From ENR-C587 sp942493235 (GTDB taxonomy: Bacteria; Bacteroidota; Ignavibacteria; Kapaibacteriales; UBA2268): DNA of 64,000 nt. Both the position numbers and the translations under genes were made by a program. Below, one piece after another: positions 8,223 to 16,585 of this stretch (position 1 is its first letter; every line of letters starts with the position of its first letter). Below the pieces are notes generated by a model, which was given only the letters and a program-made list of their open reading frames with translations, ran no database searches and had not been told where the DNA came from. Where the stretch lies: positions 3,534,001 through 3,598,000 of the forward strand of contig OW818676.1 in NCBI GenBank assembly GCA_942493235.1, in the 5' to 3' direction.

Positions 8223-10280
8223 ATGAAGAAACTAAAAATAGCTTTGCTCTGGCATTTTCATCAGCCATATTATAAGCAAGAAAATGAATTCTTCCTTCCT
8301 TGGGTCAGGCTTCACGGAGTTAAAGACTATTGGGATCTGCCTGAATTATTCTATGAATATCCGAAAATTAAGCAGACTATCAATATTGTTCCTTCGCTCT
8401 GGGTACAAATCAAGCAATATGTCAGCAGTCAATGTTACGACCGCGTTCAAAAGCTAACTATGACTGAACCGGCTGATATGAGTGTTGACATTAAAAAAGA
8501 AGTACTTAGGTTATTCTTTCTTGCTAATCCTGAAAATATGATTAATCCATATCCTCGCTTTAAAGAGCTTTTTGATATGAAAAATGCCGGTATTGAATTT
8601 ACTAATCAAGATATAATTGACCTACAGCTATGGTACAACTTGTGCTGGGTCGGGAATTTCTCGCGTAAACGTCCGGCAGTACAAAGCCTAATTAATAAAA
8701 AACGTAATTACGATAATAATGATAAATTATTAGTCCTTGAGATACACAGAGAGATATTATCTCAGGTCGAAACTCAACTAAAGACATTAGAGAAATTAGG
8801 TAAAATCGAAGTTAGTGTGTCGCCCTATCATCACCCGATATTACCGCTCTTGGTTGATAGCAAATCCATAAATGAGTCGATGCCCACCGCTGCATTACCT
8901 GAGAAAATATTTGCTTATCCTGAAGACGCAAAAACTCAAGTTGATAAATCCATTGTTCATTATGAAAGCATTTTTAATAACAAACCAATTGGCATGTGGC
9001 CCAGCGAAGGTTCTATTTCAGACAAAGTATTGGATATTATTTCCGAAACCGGCATCAAATGGTTAGCTACAGACGAGATGGTACTCTCTAATTCATTAAA
9101 AAGCGAATATAAAAGCATTTATAAATATTTCCCGATTAAATATAAAAGAGATAATACCGAAACTACTTTATTTTTCAGAGATCATAGCCTATCTGATGCT
9201 ATCGGGTTTGTCTATTCAAATTGGGACTCTAAAGATGCAGCTGCCGATTTCATCAATCGATTGTCTAATATTGCCAACGAGATTATTAACACTCTTGGCG
9301 AAAATGAACTTGATAATGCTGTGGTTCCGATAATTTTAGACGGCGAAAACTGCTGGGAGTATTATCATCAGAACGGTGAACCGTTTTTAAGAGAACTGTT
9401 TAGTCAATTATCCGACTCGGAATTAATTGAAACAGTACTATTTAAAGATGTATTGAATTTAAACTCCGCCCAAGTACCGACTTTAAACCATATTCAGGCA
9501 GGCTCTTGGATAAATGCCAATTTCAATATTTGGGCAGGGCATAAAGACCACCGCATAGCTTGGAGCATTCTTTCCGAAACTCGCAATCTGCTTGATGAAA
9601 TGAAATCTCAAATTAGTTTAGAAAAGTATCAGCAAGCAATGGAATATGTCTATATTTGCGAAGGTTCCGATTGGTTCTGGTGGTATGGCGATTCACATTG
9701 GGCAGAAAATAAATTTGATTTTGATGTACTTTTCCGTCATAATTTATCGAAAGTATATGAGCTAATCGGTAAGGAAGCACCTTTAATCTTACAGTCGCCT
9801 ATTAATAATCAGGCTGAACAGCTATTAAATAAATCTGCTACCGAGATGATTAATCCTAATCTGCTGATTATTGACGAAAAGCAATGGGAAAATTCAGGTC
9901 TCTATAACAGCTCTTCATCAATGGCTGCAATGCATCAGATAGGAGAAATAATTGATAAAGTGTATTTTGGTAATTCTAAATCACATATTTTTATTAGAAT
10001 TACTCTAAAGAAAATATTGGAAAATACTGACAAGATAATGCTTTATTTCGATAATTACGCAATTAAAAATGTAGAAATCAATGACAATAGTTTTATGTAT
10101 GAACAGAGAAATAATAGCTCTGCAATATCGTTTATTGACAATGAAATTATTTTATCGATTAAAGATTTGAATTCAAATAAAAATATCGAATTTTCTATTG
10201 TAAGCCAGTCGAGTGGCAGCCAGATAAAATATCCGAATAACGGAAAAATTGAAATCAATATTATAAATGGTGCATTATGA
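8223..10280 (+). CDS. Glycoside hydrolase family 57 (alpha-amylase/4-alpha-glucanotransferase type)
   Basis: Cytoplasmic GH57 retaining enzyme acting on alpha-glucans such as starch or glycogen. No signal peptide is present. The HFHQP motif of conserved region 1 is at residues 11-15. The expected nucleophile is E262 in GMWPSEGSIS, and the expected acid/base is D373 in ILDGENCWEYY. A characteristic EGSDWFWWYGD segment follows at about 479-489. The C-terminal ~190 residues form the helical and beta-rich modules usual in ~680-residue members of the amylopullulanase-like group. The last bases overlap the start of the following histidine kinase gene (ATGA), so the two are translationally coupled. 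A TACATTTG box at 8172-8179 fits a Bacteroidota -7 element (TAnnTTTG), but no convincing -33 box is seen at the right distance. Confidence 0.92.
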   Translation: MKKLKIALLWHFHQPYYKQENEFFLPWVRLHGVKDYWDLPELFYEYPKIKQTINIVPSLWVQIKQYVSSQCYDRVQKLTMTEPADMSVDIKKEVLRLFFLANPENMINPYPRFKELFDMKNAGIEFTNQDIIDLQLWYNLCWVGNFSRKRPAVQSLINKKRNYDNNDKLLVLEIHREILSQVETQLKTLEKLGKIEVSVSPYHHPILPLLVDSKSINESMPTAALPEKIFAYPEDAKTQVDKSIVHYESIFNNKPIGMWPSEGSISDKVLDIISETGIKWLATDEMVLSNSLKSEYKSIYKYFPIKYKRDNTETTLFFRDHSLSDAIGFVYSNWDSKDAAADFINRLSNIANEIINTLGENELDNAVVPIILDGENCWEYYHQNGEPFLRELFSQLSDSELIETVLFKDVLNLNSAQVPTLNHIQAGSWINANFNIWAGHKDHRIAWSILSETRNLLDEMKSQISLEKYQQAMEYVYICEGSDWFWWYGDSHWAENKFDFDVLFRHNLSKVYELIGKEAPLILQSPINNQAEQLLNKSATEMINPNLLIIDEKQWENSGLYNSSSSMAAMHQIGEIIDKVYFGNSKSHIFIRITLKKILENTDKIMLYFDNYAIKNVEINDNSFMYEQRNNSSAISFIDNEIILSIKDLNSNKNIEFSIVSQSSGSQIKYPNNGKIEINIINGAL

Positions 10281-11416
10281 TTAACGAAAACCTGATTACT
10301 CAATTTGCCCCCTCCGGCAGATTTGAAGGCGAAAAAGTTAAAGAGCAATCAATTGAAATTATATCTTCTAAAGAATTTCAAGGATTGACTGACGCTTTGC
10401 CAAATATATTTCTTATTCTTAACTCTGCTCGACAAATTATTTATGCTAATAAAAGAATAATTGAAATTTTTAAAATCGACTCTATTGAAGATTTACTCGG
10501 TAAACGTCCGGGCGAAGCTTTCGGGTGCATTCACGCTTTTGAAAATGAAGCCGGCTGTGGCACATCGATTCACTGCTCTGTGTGCGGTGCAGTTAGTGCT
10601 ATTATGGACGGTTTAAATGGCAAATTTTCCGTAAAAGAATGTAGAATCTTGACCGATAATGGATTAGACGCATTAGACCTTCGAATTTGGTCTTCCCCCT
10701 ATAATCATACTGACGACACTTATACGATTTTTGCAGTCGAAGACATAAGTAACGAAAAACGTCGCGGTGCATTAGAGAGAATATTTTTCCATGATATTCT
10801 AAATACTGCCGGTGGGCTTAGGGGTTTAACAGAAATTCTAAAAGATTCACCCGAAGATATTAATGAGTTTAAAGATATTATTTTTAGCCTATCGGAAACA
10901 TTAGTTGATGAAATTCAAGCTCAACGCCAATTATTATCTGCCGAAAAAAACGAACTTGCTATTAGCTTATCTATTATTCAATCAACTGATATTTTGAGCA
11001 ATTTATCTTCATTTTACCGCAATCATTATGTTGCTGACGGTAAGTATATAGTAATAGACCCATTATCTGAAACTATAGAAATTTCTACTGATGGCTCTAT
11101 ACTTAAAAGAGTAATCGGCAATATGTTAAAAAATGCTCTTGAAGCATCAAGCTTTGGTGATACTGTTACACTTAAATGCTATAAAAAGGACGATGAAATA
11201 TTTTACTCGGTAAATAATCCTAAAGTAATGCCACAAGAAACTCAACTTCAATTATTTAACAGATCATTTTCAACTAAGGGTACCGGTAGAGGTCTTGGAA
11301 CATTTTCTATGAAATTACTTACTGAAAAGTATTTAAAAGGGCATATTGGTTTTGAGTCTAAAGAAGGCTCGGGAACTACTTTTACAATAGCTTTAAAAAT
11401 TATTTTCCCTGATTAA
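10277..11416 (+). CDS. PAS-domain sensor histidine kinase with Cys cluster
   Basis: Soluble 379-residue kinase with no membrane segment. A PAS domain spans about residues 35-155 and contains four closely spaced cysteines (C84, C94, C100, C103: C-x9-C-x5-C-x2-C). Similar Cys-bearing PAS domains occur in other kinases, so a metal or redox sensor is plausible but unproven. The phosphoacceptor is H172 in FFHDILNT. The ATPase domain shows the N box NMLKNALEAS and the G boxes GTGRGLGTFS and GSGTTF. No receiver domain is fused and no response regulator gene is adjacent. The start overlaps the GH57 stop by 4 bases, suggesting that the kinase is made together with the alpha-glucan enzyme. Confidence 0.9.
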   Translation: MINENLITQFAPSGRFEGEKVKEQSIEIISSKEFQGLTDALPNIFLILNSARQIIYANKRIIEIFKIDSIEDLLGKRPGEAFGCIHAFENEAGCGTSIHCSVCGAVSAIMDGLNGKFSVKECRILTDNGLDALDLRIWSSPYNHTDDTYTIFAVEDISNEKRRGALERIFFHDILNTAGGLRGLTEILKDSPEDINEFKDIIFSLSETLVDEIQAQRQLLSAEKNELAISLSIIQSTDILSNLSSFYRNHYVADGKYIVIDPLSETIEISTDGSILKRVIGNMLKNALEASSFGDTVTLKCYKKDDEIFYSVNNPKVMPQETQLQLFNRSFSTKGTGRGLGTFSMKLLTEKYLKGHIGFESKEGSGTTFTIALKIIFPD

Positions 11417-11459
11417 TTTTTTAAGAACGTTGCAAAACTCCGATTAATCCATTTACTAT

Positions 11460-11491
11460 CATCAAGCTGACGTTTTAGCGTCAGCTTGATG
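11460..11491. repeat. 13-bp-stem hairpin (element beginning near 11428)
   Basis: A perfect 13-bp inverted repeat (CATCAAGCTGACG and complement, 6-base loop TTTTAG) lies 44 bases after the kinase stop. Just before it, GTTGCAAAACTCC (about 11430-11442) resembles the left end of the larger elements at 11537 and 41451. It is therefore likely another member of that family with a different hairpin. It could also stabilise or terminate the kinase transcript. Confidence 0.65.
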
Positions 11492-11536
11492 GTAAGCATT
11501 ATTTGATTTATCATTCTTAGGTTAATTGCATTTTAA

Positions 11537-11784
11537 GGCTATTGCAAAAGTCCATAATATTTATTTACTGTTAATTATTCGAAGTTTTCCAACTTCTAAG
11601 TGCATATCATGTGTTTGTCTAAAAAGTAATAATACTTCCAAATCGTCATTCTGAGTGTAACGAAGAATCCAGAATTATCAGCATTTAGCTTTATCTGGAT
11701 TCTTCACTTCGTTCAGAATGACAACTTTTTAGTCTGTCTCTTGAACAAATGGAAATTGAAATTTCTATAGTTTTGCAACAGACC
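11537..11784. repeat. Modular inverted-repeat element A1 (MITE-like), carrying a GTCATTCTGA hairpin
   Basis: The left end reads GGCTATTGCAAAAGTCC and the right end, read inward on the other strand, AGGTCTGTTGCAAAACTAT. These form imperfect terminal inverted repeats around TTGCAAAA. The left arm continues through ATTTATTTACTG and CAACTTCTAAGTGCATATCA, which is shared with 20027 and with 41451-41591 (inverted). The centre (11645-11722) is a separate hairpin, GTCATTCTGA...TCAGAATGAC, of a family found five or more times here. No open reading frame is inside. Confidence 0.75.
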
Positions 11785-11862
11785 TATTTTTTGAGTTTTG
11801 CATGGTTCTTTTATTCTTCTTTCTACTTTATAGCCATGAGAAAATTAAATCAGTAGTATTGC

Positions 11863-12603
11863 CTACAAAACTATCTCTTCTAATATATCTGAAAATTTAT
11901 AAAACCCCTTTTTATTATGTATCCAAGCAGCAGCAATAATAGCTCCGTGTGCTAAGCCTTCTCGATTTTTCGCTCTATGAGTCAGTTCAATAGTGTCAAC
12001 AGGTGAATCCATAATAATACTGTGAGTTCCGGCTATATCCCCTACTCTCATAGCTGAAATCTGTAAGGCAGACGGATTAATCGGATTATCATCAAGTACT
12101 TCTAAAGTATGAGTTTTCTTACTTGAATTCTGAAGAATAATTTCTGCGAGAGCCAATGCTGTCCCACTCGGGTGGTCTCGCTTGCGTTTGTGATGAACCT
12201 CATTTAGCAAGATGTCGTAATCAGCAAAATTATTAATATATTTCACTGCTTGAGCCGTTATTTTTTGGAATAAATTCATTCCAATCGAAAAATTTGAATC
12301 ATATATCAATCCGATTTTTGACTCGTTTACTGACATCTCTACTTGTGATTTATAATCATTCCAGCCGGTAGTGCCAAGCACAATATTTTTGCCGAGTTCA
12401 GATAATGCTTTAACGTTATCACAGACAGAATCGGGATAACTAAAATCAATTGCTACGTCGAAATCATATCGCTTTTTGGTATCAATAGGCTCTGAAACTT
12501 CAAATATATCAGTTATTATCATTCCTTTTTTCTGAGCAGCTTTCTCTATTTCTTTGCCCATGGCTCCGTAACCGATAATTGCTATTTTAAGTGTTTTGTT
12601 CAT
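11863..12603 (-). CDS. dapB: 4-hydroxy-tetrahydrodipicolinate reductase
   Basis: Cytosolic enzyme of the lysine/diaminopimelate pathway; it reduces the DapA product with NAD(P)H. The N-terminal Rossmann motif is IAIIGYGAMGKEI, followed by the cofactor/substrate segment VLGTTGW. The catalytic segment is NEVHHKRKRDHPSGTA, holding the conserved His pair, Lys and substrate-binding SGTA. A later GDIAGTHSI motif is also typical. At 246 residues it is the short form usual in Bacteroidota. The ATG at 12603 was chosen because GAG precedes it and the protein starts directly before the Rossmann strand; the frame continues to a TTG at 12621, which is not needed. The gene stands alone between repeat-rich spacers. 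Confidence 0.95.
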   Translation of the reverse strand: MNKTLKIAIIGYGAMGKEIEKAAQKKGMIITDIFEVSEPIDTKKRYDFDVAIDFSYPDSVCDNVKALSELGKNIVLGTTGWNDYKSQVEMSVNESKIGLIYDSNFSIGMNLFQKITAQAVKYINNFADYDILLNEVHHKRKRDHPSGTALALAEIILQNSSKKTHTLEVLDDNPINPSALQISAMRVGDIAGTHSIIMDSPVDTIELTHRAKNREGLAHGAIIAAAWIHNKKGFYKFSDILEEIVL

Positions 12604-12671
12604 ATTATTTCTCAAAATCAATTTTTATAATATTTAATTTCTCAAAAATACAAAACTTTATGATACAATAA

Positions 12672-12920
12672 AAGAGGTTCTTCGCTATATTGTGTGGGTA
12701 AGCAAATAAAGAAATCTTTCTCCCAACAGCGTTAGCTGTTGAATATTGGTAGAATTTGGGGTTCGGGAATTGGGGTTTGGGAAATAGAAATTTGCACGCC
12801 TCCGCACTATGCTCTGCGTAGTGAGGCTTTTCTTCCAACATCGTTAGCTGTTGAATATCGGTAAAATGAAATTGGTACTCCCTTTTTCTTTCTTTTCTTC
12901 CAACAGCGTTAGCTGTTGAA
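12672..12920. repeat. Cluster of CAACAGC(G/A)TTAGCTGTTG palindromes with a TCCGCACTATGCTCTGC module and a G4 motif
   Basis: Three palindromes (12724-12741, 12836-12853, 12901-12918) share the CAACAGCGTTAGCTGTTG core. Between them is a CCTCCGCACTATGCTCTGCG module (about 12798-12817). The stretch 12672-12752 (TTCTTCGCTAT...GTGGGTAAGCAAATAAAGAA...) is nearly identical, inverted, to 52088-52165. Four G-tracts at 12758-12781 could form a G-quadruplex on the plus strand. The area is otherwise non-coding spacer upstream of dapB. Confidence 0.75.
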
Positions 12921-12952
12921 CATTGGTAGCATGAAAGTTGAAAAGTAATCTC

Positions 12953-13084
12953 ATGAGGCTGTCTATAAATTTGTCATTCTGAACATAGTGAAGAATCCGG
13001 ATAAAGCTAAATGCTAATAATTCTGGATTCTTCTTTACACTAAGAATGACGATTTTGCAATACTATTACTATTTAGACAAACTC
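12953..13084. repeat. GTCATTCTGA hairpin repeat (copy B2)
   Basis: The inner long hairpin is 12973-13050 (GTCATTCTGA...GAATCC / GGATTCTT...AGAATGAC). It is flanked by outer ends ATGAGGCTGTCTA and TTTAGACAAACTC, which are partly inverted. Homologous copies lie at 11645, 14891, 38236 and 50520. It sits between dapB and the cupin gene. Confidence 0.75.
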
Positions 13085-13162
13085 TTGATTCGCATTTAAA
13101 ATATTTTCAATTTATCGATTAATGATCTGAAAATAAATATTTTAATCTCTTGCAAAGACTCA

Positions 13163-13504
13163 TTATGTTGTAAAAATTGCTTTCTGCTTTGGTTTGGGCA
13201 CCTTAATAACTAAAAATCTCAAAAGAGCATCACTGTTATTATACCAGCAGTGGATTATGTCTTTAGGACTCTCTACTAATGAATCTTTACTTACATCCGC
13301 CATCTCTTCACCGATTTGTACTGTGCCTGTCCCCTCTAATACATAAAAAGCAACATCTACGGGAGTAATGTGTGGCTTTAATGCTTGCCCTGGCTGTAAG
13401 CTGATTACACTTATCACAGCATGCTCGCTATTATATAAATTCCTGGCATCAACTGCGTGAGGAGTGTCCATAATGCTCATTTTATCTAAAATTTTTATAA
13501 TCAT
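13163..13504 (-). CDS. Small cupin-domain protein
   Basis: A 113-residue single-domain cupin. Motif 1 is reduced (GQALKPHITPVDVAFYVLEG, with a His but without the full set of metal ligands), followed by GTGTVQIGEE. Motif 2 is SPKDIIHCWYNN. It has no signal peptide, so it is cytosolic. Proteins like this bind small ligands or metals and often have regulatory or isomerase roles; nothing here defines the ligand. It stands alone, with repeat-filled spacers on both sides. Confidence 0.8.
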   Translation of the reverse strand: MIIKILDKMSIMDTPHAVDARNLYNSEHAVISVISLQPGQALKPHITPVDVAFYVLEGTGTVQIGEEMADVSKDSLVESPKDIIHCWYNNSDALLRFLVIKVPKPKQKAIFTT

Positions 13505-13791
13505 TACTCAATCTTTCATAATGTGAATATACATTATTTGTATAACGTAAATCTAATAAGATTATTTTGTCCGATTATAAAGTATTTTTTAAATTATAAA
13601 TCAGTACCTCGCTATTTTTGATGGCTATAACCGGTGGCTGGGAAGTGAAAAGTGAAAAGTGGGAATATGCACGTCTCCGCACTATGCTCTGCGTAGTGCG
13701 GCGGGTACCTGAAAAATCTTTCAACCCCTTACCAAGCTAAGATATAACATAAAATCAAAGAGATATGCAAATGTATTGATAAATGTTTCAA
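13505..13791. other. Non-coding spacer with a GCACTA...TAGTGC palindrome
   Basis: No gene is visible. Positions 13677-13701 form CCGCACTA...TAGTGCGG, the same module as at about 12798 and in the 30.6-31.4 kb cluster. It is preceded by GTGAAAAGTGAAAAGTGGG, a low-complexity run. Confidence 0.6.
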
Positions 13792-13822
13792 AACAAAAAA
13801 AGGACTAATTTCTCAGTCCTTT
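13792..13822 (-). terminator. Rho-independent terminator of the lipoprotein gene
   Basis: The stem AAAGGACT / AGTCCTTT with an 8-base loop, read on the minus strand, is followed by a run of Ts (plus-strand A-run at 13795-13800). It lies just downstream of the stop at 13849. Confidence 0.8.
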
Positions 13823-13848
13823 AATTAAATAAAATTTCAAATTTCAAA

Positions 13849-14511
13849 TTACTTTAATTTACAACCTTGAAGAGTTAAAGTTTCAACTATCTCATCAGTA
13901 TTTTTCTTTACAGTTACTGATTTTAACAAACCCACGCCTTTATAAAGAAATATTTTATGTCTTTTTGTATCAGGTATTACTACATTAGAGTAATTATCGT
14001 AAACATAAGTATTTACATAAACTTTACCATCAATAGTCAAATGCTCTTTTCCTCTATATATAAAATCACCTACCGGAGTACCCACTTCTAAAGAATCATC
14101 ATAGAACATAGCAGTTCTAATGGTTTCTTCATCAATTAAATCATTCGGGTCGCCACTCCAGCAGCTCATTGATAACTCATTTTCGGCATTATAACCGCAA
14201 ATATCCCAATCTTGGAATATGCGTGATATAAATTCGTCGTTGTGATAGCAAGACACATCAGAACGGTAGGTCTGATCATTTTCATTTTCAAAATAGATAT
14301 TAACATTAATAGCATGTAAAGTATCGTAAATATAATTACCGGAAATATCCTTGTAAATATATGTATTACCGGCAGCAATTGGCACCATACAATTAGGCAT
14401 AGTAGTTGAAGCAGTGATTTTAATTTCTTCTTTTGCAGGTTCGTTAGACGAATCGCTTGAACAAGATACTATAATAAGCGAACACAATAGTAATAAAAAC
14501 AGATTTTTCAT
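13849..14511 (-). CDS. Lipoprotein of unknown function
   Basis: A lipoprotein signal with lipobox LIIVSCSS is at residues ~12-19, followed by a Ser/Glu-rich linker and a ~190-residue beta-rich domain (AAGNTYIYKDISGNYIYDTL, ...KVYVNTYVYDNYSNVVIP, HKIFLYKGVGLLKSVTVKK). This resembles small secreted proteins of Bacteroidota that fold as lipocalin-like or immunoglobulin-like sheets, but I recognise no named family. The ATG at 14511 has GGGG six bases upstream; an in-frame ATG at 14529 would add six residues ahead of the signal. It stands alone, with a terminator right after it. Confidence 0.75.
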   Translation of the reverse strand: MKNLFLLLLCSLIIVSCSSDSSNEPAKEEIKITASTTMPNCMVPIAAGNTYIYKDISGNYIYDTLHAINVNIYFENENDQTYRSDVSCYHNDEFISRIFQDWDICGYNAENELSMSCWSGDPNDLIDEETIRTAMFYDDSLEVGTPVGDFIYRGKEHLTIDGKVYVNTYVYDNYSNVVIPDTKRHKIFLYKGVGLLKSVTVKKNTDEIVETLTLQGCKLK

Positions 14512-15363
14512 AATAACCCCATTTTTCATATTAACCTCTAAATAAATATTATAAACTAAATATTAAATTCTTTAAGTAAGCTTTCGTTTTAACCAGCACA
14601 AATATAAGGAATGAATTTTTCAAAAACAAAATATTATTTATGAAATGAATATTATAATCATATTTTTTTACATTTGCCCTTTAGAATTTGAAAAGTACTC
14701 TTTTCTAATCCCTACACTTGAGAGGCTCTGTAAATACTATTTTTCTACTGCAAATTTCCGCAGTTTTTATAACCCCATCTATTCAAAATACTTTTGCCCA
14801 ATTCCCCCACGCTAAAGAGGCTGTGTAAAAACTGCCACAAGACGGCAAATATTATTCCAAGCACCATTCAAGTGGCATGTCTAAAAAATTGTCATTCTGA
14901 ACGAAGTGAAGAATCCAGATAATGCTAACTTGTTGATAACTCTGGATTCTTCGTTACACTCAGAATGACGATTTGGAAATGTTTTTGCTTTTTAAACAAC
15001 CTCATCAGAGACTTTGAGTACTTGTTTTTGTTGAAAAAACTGTAGCAATCAAAGGTTTTTACACAGCCTATAAAGCGTGGGGTTGATTTATAAAAGGGAG
15101 CCGATATTTATTATTGATTTTACTTTTTACTCAGCCTCTGAAGCATGGGGTTAAAAGGAAGGATGCAGATATATTCAATTGGAAAATCGCACTTTTTGTA
15201 AAACAGTTATCAAGTGCTTCTACAATTGCTTCTACAATTGTTTAAAATTATTTTGAGTAGTAAATATTATAATTCAAACGTAAATACATTATGGCATATT
15301 ATGGCATAAATATTGATAATTAAGGACTGATTAGTAAAACAAAAAAATTATGGAGGCTATATA
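14512..15363. other. Repeat-rich 850-bp spacer, no gene seen
   Basis: It contains the nested element at 14817-15072, AAGCGTGGGGTTGAT at about 15074 and GAAGCATGGGGTT at about 15140 (half-copies of the CCCCACGC hairpin), and a short tandem GCTTCTACAATT at about 15210-15240. No open frame with coding character was found on either strand. Confidence 0.6.
14817..15072. repeat. Nested inverted-repeat element with GTCATTCTGA hairpin inside (copy B3)
   Basis: The outer inverted ends are GAGGCTGTGTAAAAAC (left) and GTTTTTACACAGCCTAT (right), about 256 bases apart. Inside, 14891-14969 is the GTCATTCTGA...CAGAATGAC hairpin. Between the two layers are CATGTCTAAAAA and TTTTTAAACAACCTCATCAG, which match outer ends of other copies (12953, 38222). 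The hairpin unit therefore appears to have landed inside another inverted-repeat element. Confidence 0.75.
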
Positions 15364-16506
15364 ATGAAAAGACTTTTTGAAATATTAGTATTTATGTTAG
15401 TAACTACATTTGTATATTCGGCAGAGCCGATTGTAGAGTTAGAACCTTTCCCCACTTTAGAACAATTCCAAACTTATGAAGATAGCGAAGTATGGTTCTA
15501 TAATAAAGTTTTAGAATACTATAAGATATCAATTATTTATGAAACTCAGATTAAAGCATTAGGCGATATGCCTGCCGCTATACCGCAGATTCCAAGTCTC
15601 GATGATCTTGAATCGGTAGAATTTAAAATTCTTAGAAAATATTATAATACCGCAGATAAACTTAAAAATCAAGTTATCAATATGGGTAGTGGTGCCGAAA
15701 CAAAAAAAATCATTGAGTTACAGCAAAAAATCAAGCAATTGGAAAAAGACATATTCACTATCAAAGACCAAAATTTCCAATACTCATTAGATATTGATAA
15801 AAGCAATTTCTATAAAGAAAGATATGAAGAAAGCATAAAACAAATTAACGAAATAAAATATACTTTAGACTCTACATTTACTCAATATCACAAAAATACT
15901 CTTGAGATATATAGCCTGATGAATCATCTAAACGACAATTTATACACTGTTATCGGGCTCGGAATATCAGCTAATCAACTATATTACCAAAAAGACAACG
16001 CTGATGCAGTGATTGCTCCGGCTCTTTCTATCAATTTTAATCCCGGCAAAATATTCGGTTTCGGCAGATTGTTAGATTTCTGGGCTGAATACCGTTACAT
16101 TAAATCGGAAGTAAAATCCTATTCAAATAATATAAATAATTCCACGGATATGTATTCGCTGGGTCTTGCACTGAATATCCCTTTAGATGAAGTATTTAAA
16201 ATCAAAGATTTTAATTCTACGTTTAAATTCGGATACGGTTACTTCCACTCAAATACTTATATTTCGAGTTCGGATATTAATTCAATTAGCAGTAATGGAA
16301 ATATAATAAAATTAGAACTTAACTTTTCTAACTTTAGCAAGTTTTTCCCATTTACAATATTTACTAATTTGGATTTTTGTAAATATAATAAAAACTTAAT
16401 ACTATTCGGCGACGATGATATTAATCTCGGCAAACCTTGGGTTACAAATTTTGCAGTTGGATTTAGATTCCCATTGTGGCAAAGTTTAAAAGATTTACCA
16501 CAATGA
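15364..16506 (+). CDS. Exported coiled-coil plus outer-membrane-barrel-like protein
   Basis: A 380-residue protein with a signal peptide (LFEILVFMLVTTFVYSAEP). Residues ~100-190 are strongly helical and coiled-coil-like (KIIELQQKIKQLEKDIFTIK and following). From about 195 to the end the sequence switches to amphipathic strands with glycine/aromatic girdles (YTVIGLGISANQLYY, FKFGYGYFHSNTYISSS, VTNFAVGFRFPLW), suggesting a C-terminal outer-membrane barrel. GGAGG lies seven bases before the ATG. The stop overlaps the start of the leucine-rich-repeat gene (ATGA). I recognise no named family. Confidence 0.65.
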   Translation: MKRLFEILVFMLVTTFVYSAEPIVELEPFPTLEQFQTYEDSEVWFYNKVLEYYKISIIYETQIKALGDMPAAIPQIPSLDDLESVEFKILRKYYNTADKLKNQVINMGSGAETKKIIELQQKIKQLEKDIFTIKDQNFQYSLDIDKSNFYKERYEESIKQINEIKYTLDSTFTQYHKNTLEIYSLMNHLNDNLYTVIGLGISANQLYYQKDNADAVIAPALSINFNPGKIFGFGRLLDFWAEYRYIKSEVKSYSNNINNSTDMYSLGLALNIPLDEVFKIKDFNSTFKFGYGYFHSNTYISSSDINSISSNGNIIKLELNFSNFSKFFPFTIFTNLDFCKYNKNLILFGDDDINLGKPWVTNFAVGFRFPLWQSLKDLPQ

Positions 16507-16585
16507 AAAGGACAACTTTTATGCAAAAGACAGCTTTTATAAATAAGATAGTATTTACCAAAAAGAATCCATTTATGAAAAAGAC
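16496..16585 (+). repeat. Five imperfect 18-bp tandem repeats spanning the start of the LRR gene
   Basis: Successive 18-base units (16496, 16514, 16532, 16550, 16568) share a T-T-T-A-T-G/A-x-A-A-A-A-G-A-x pattern. Units one, two and five carry ATG. Because 18 is six codons, the array adds in-frame residues (MKRTTF-MQKTAF-INKIVF-TKKNPF-MKK) ahead of the signal peptide. Confidence 0.7.
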
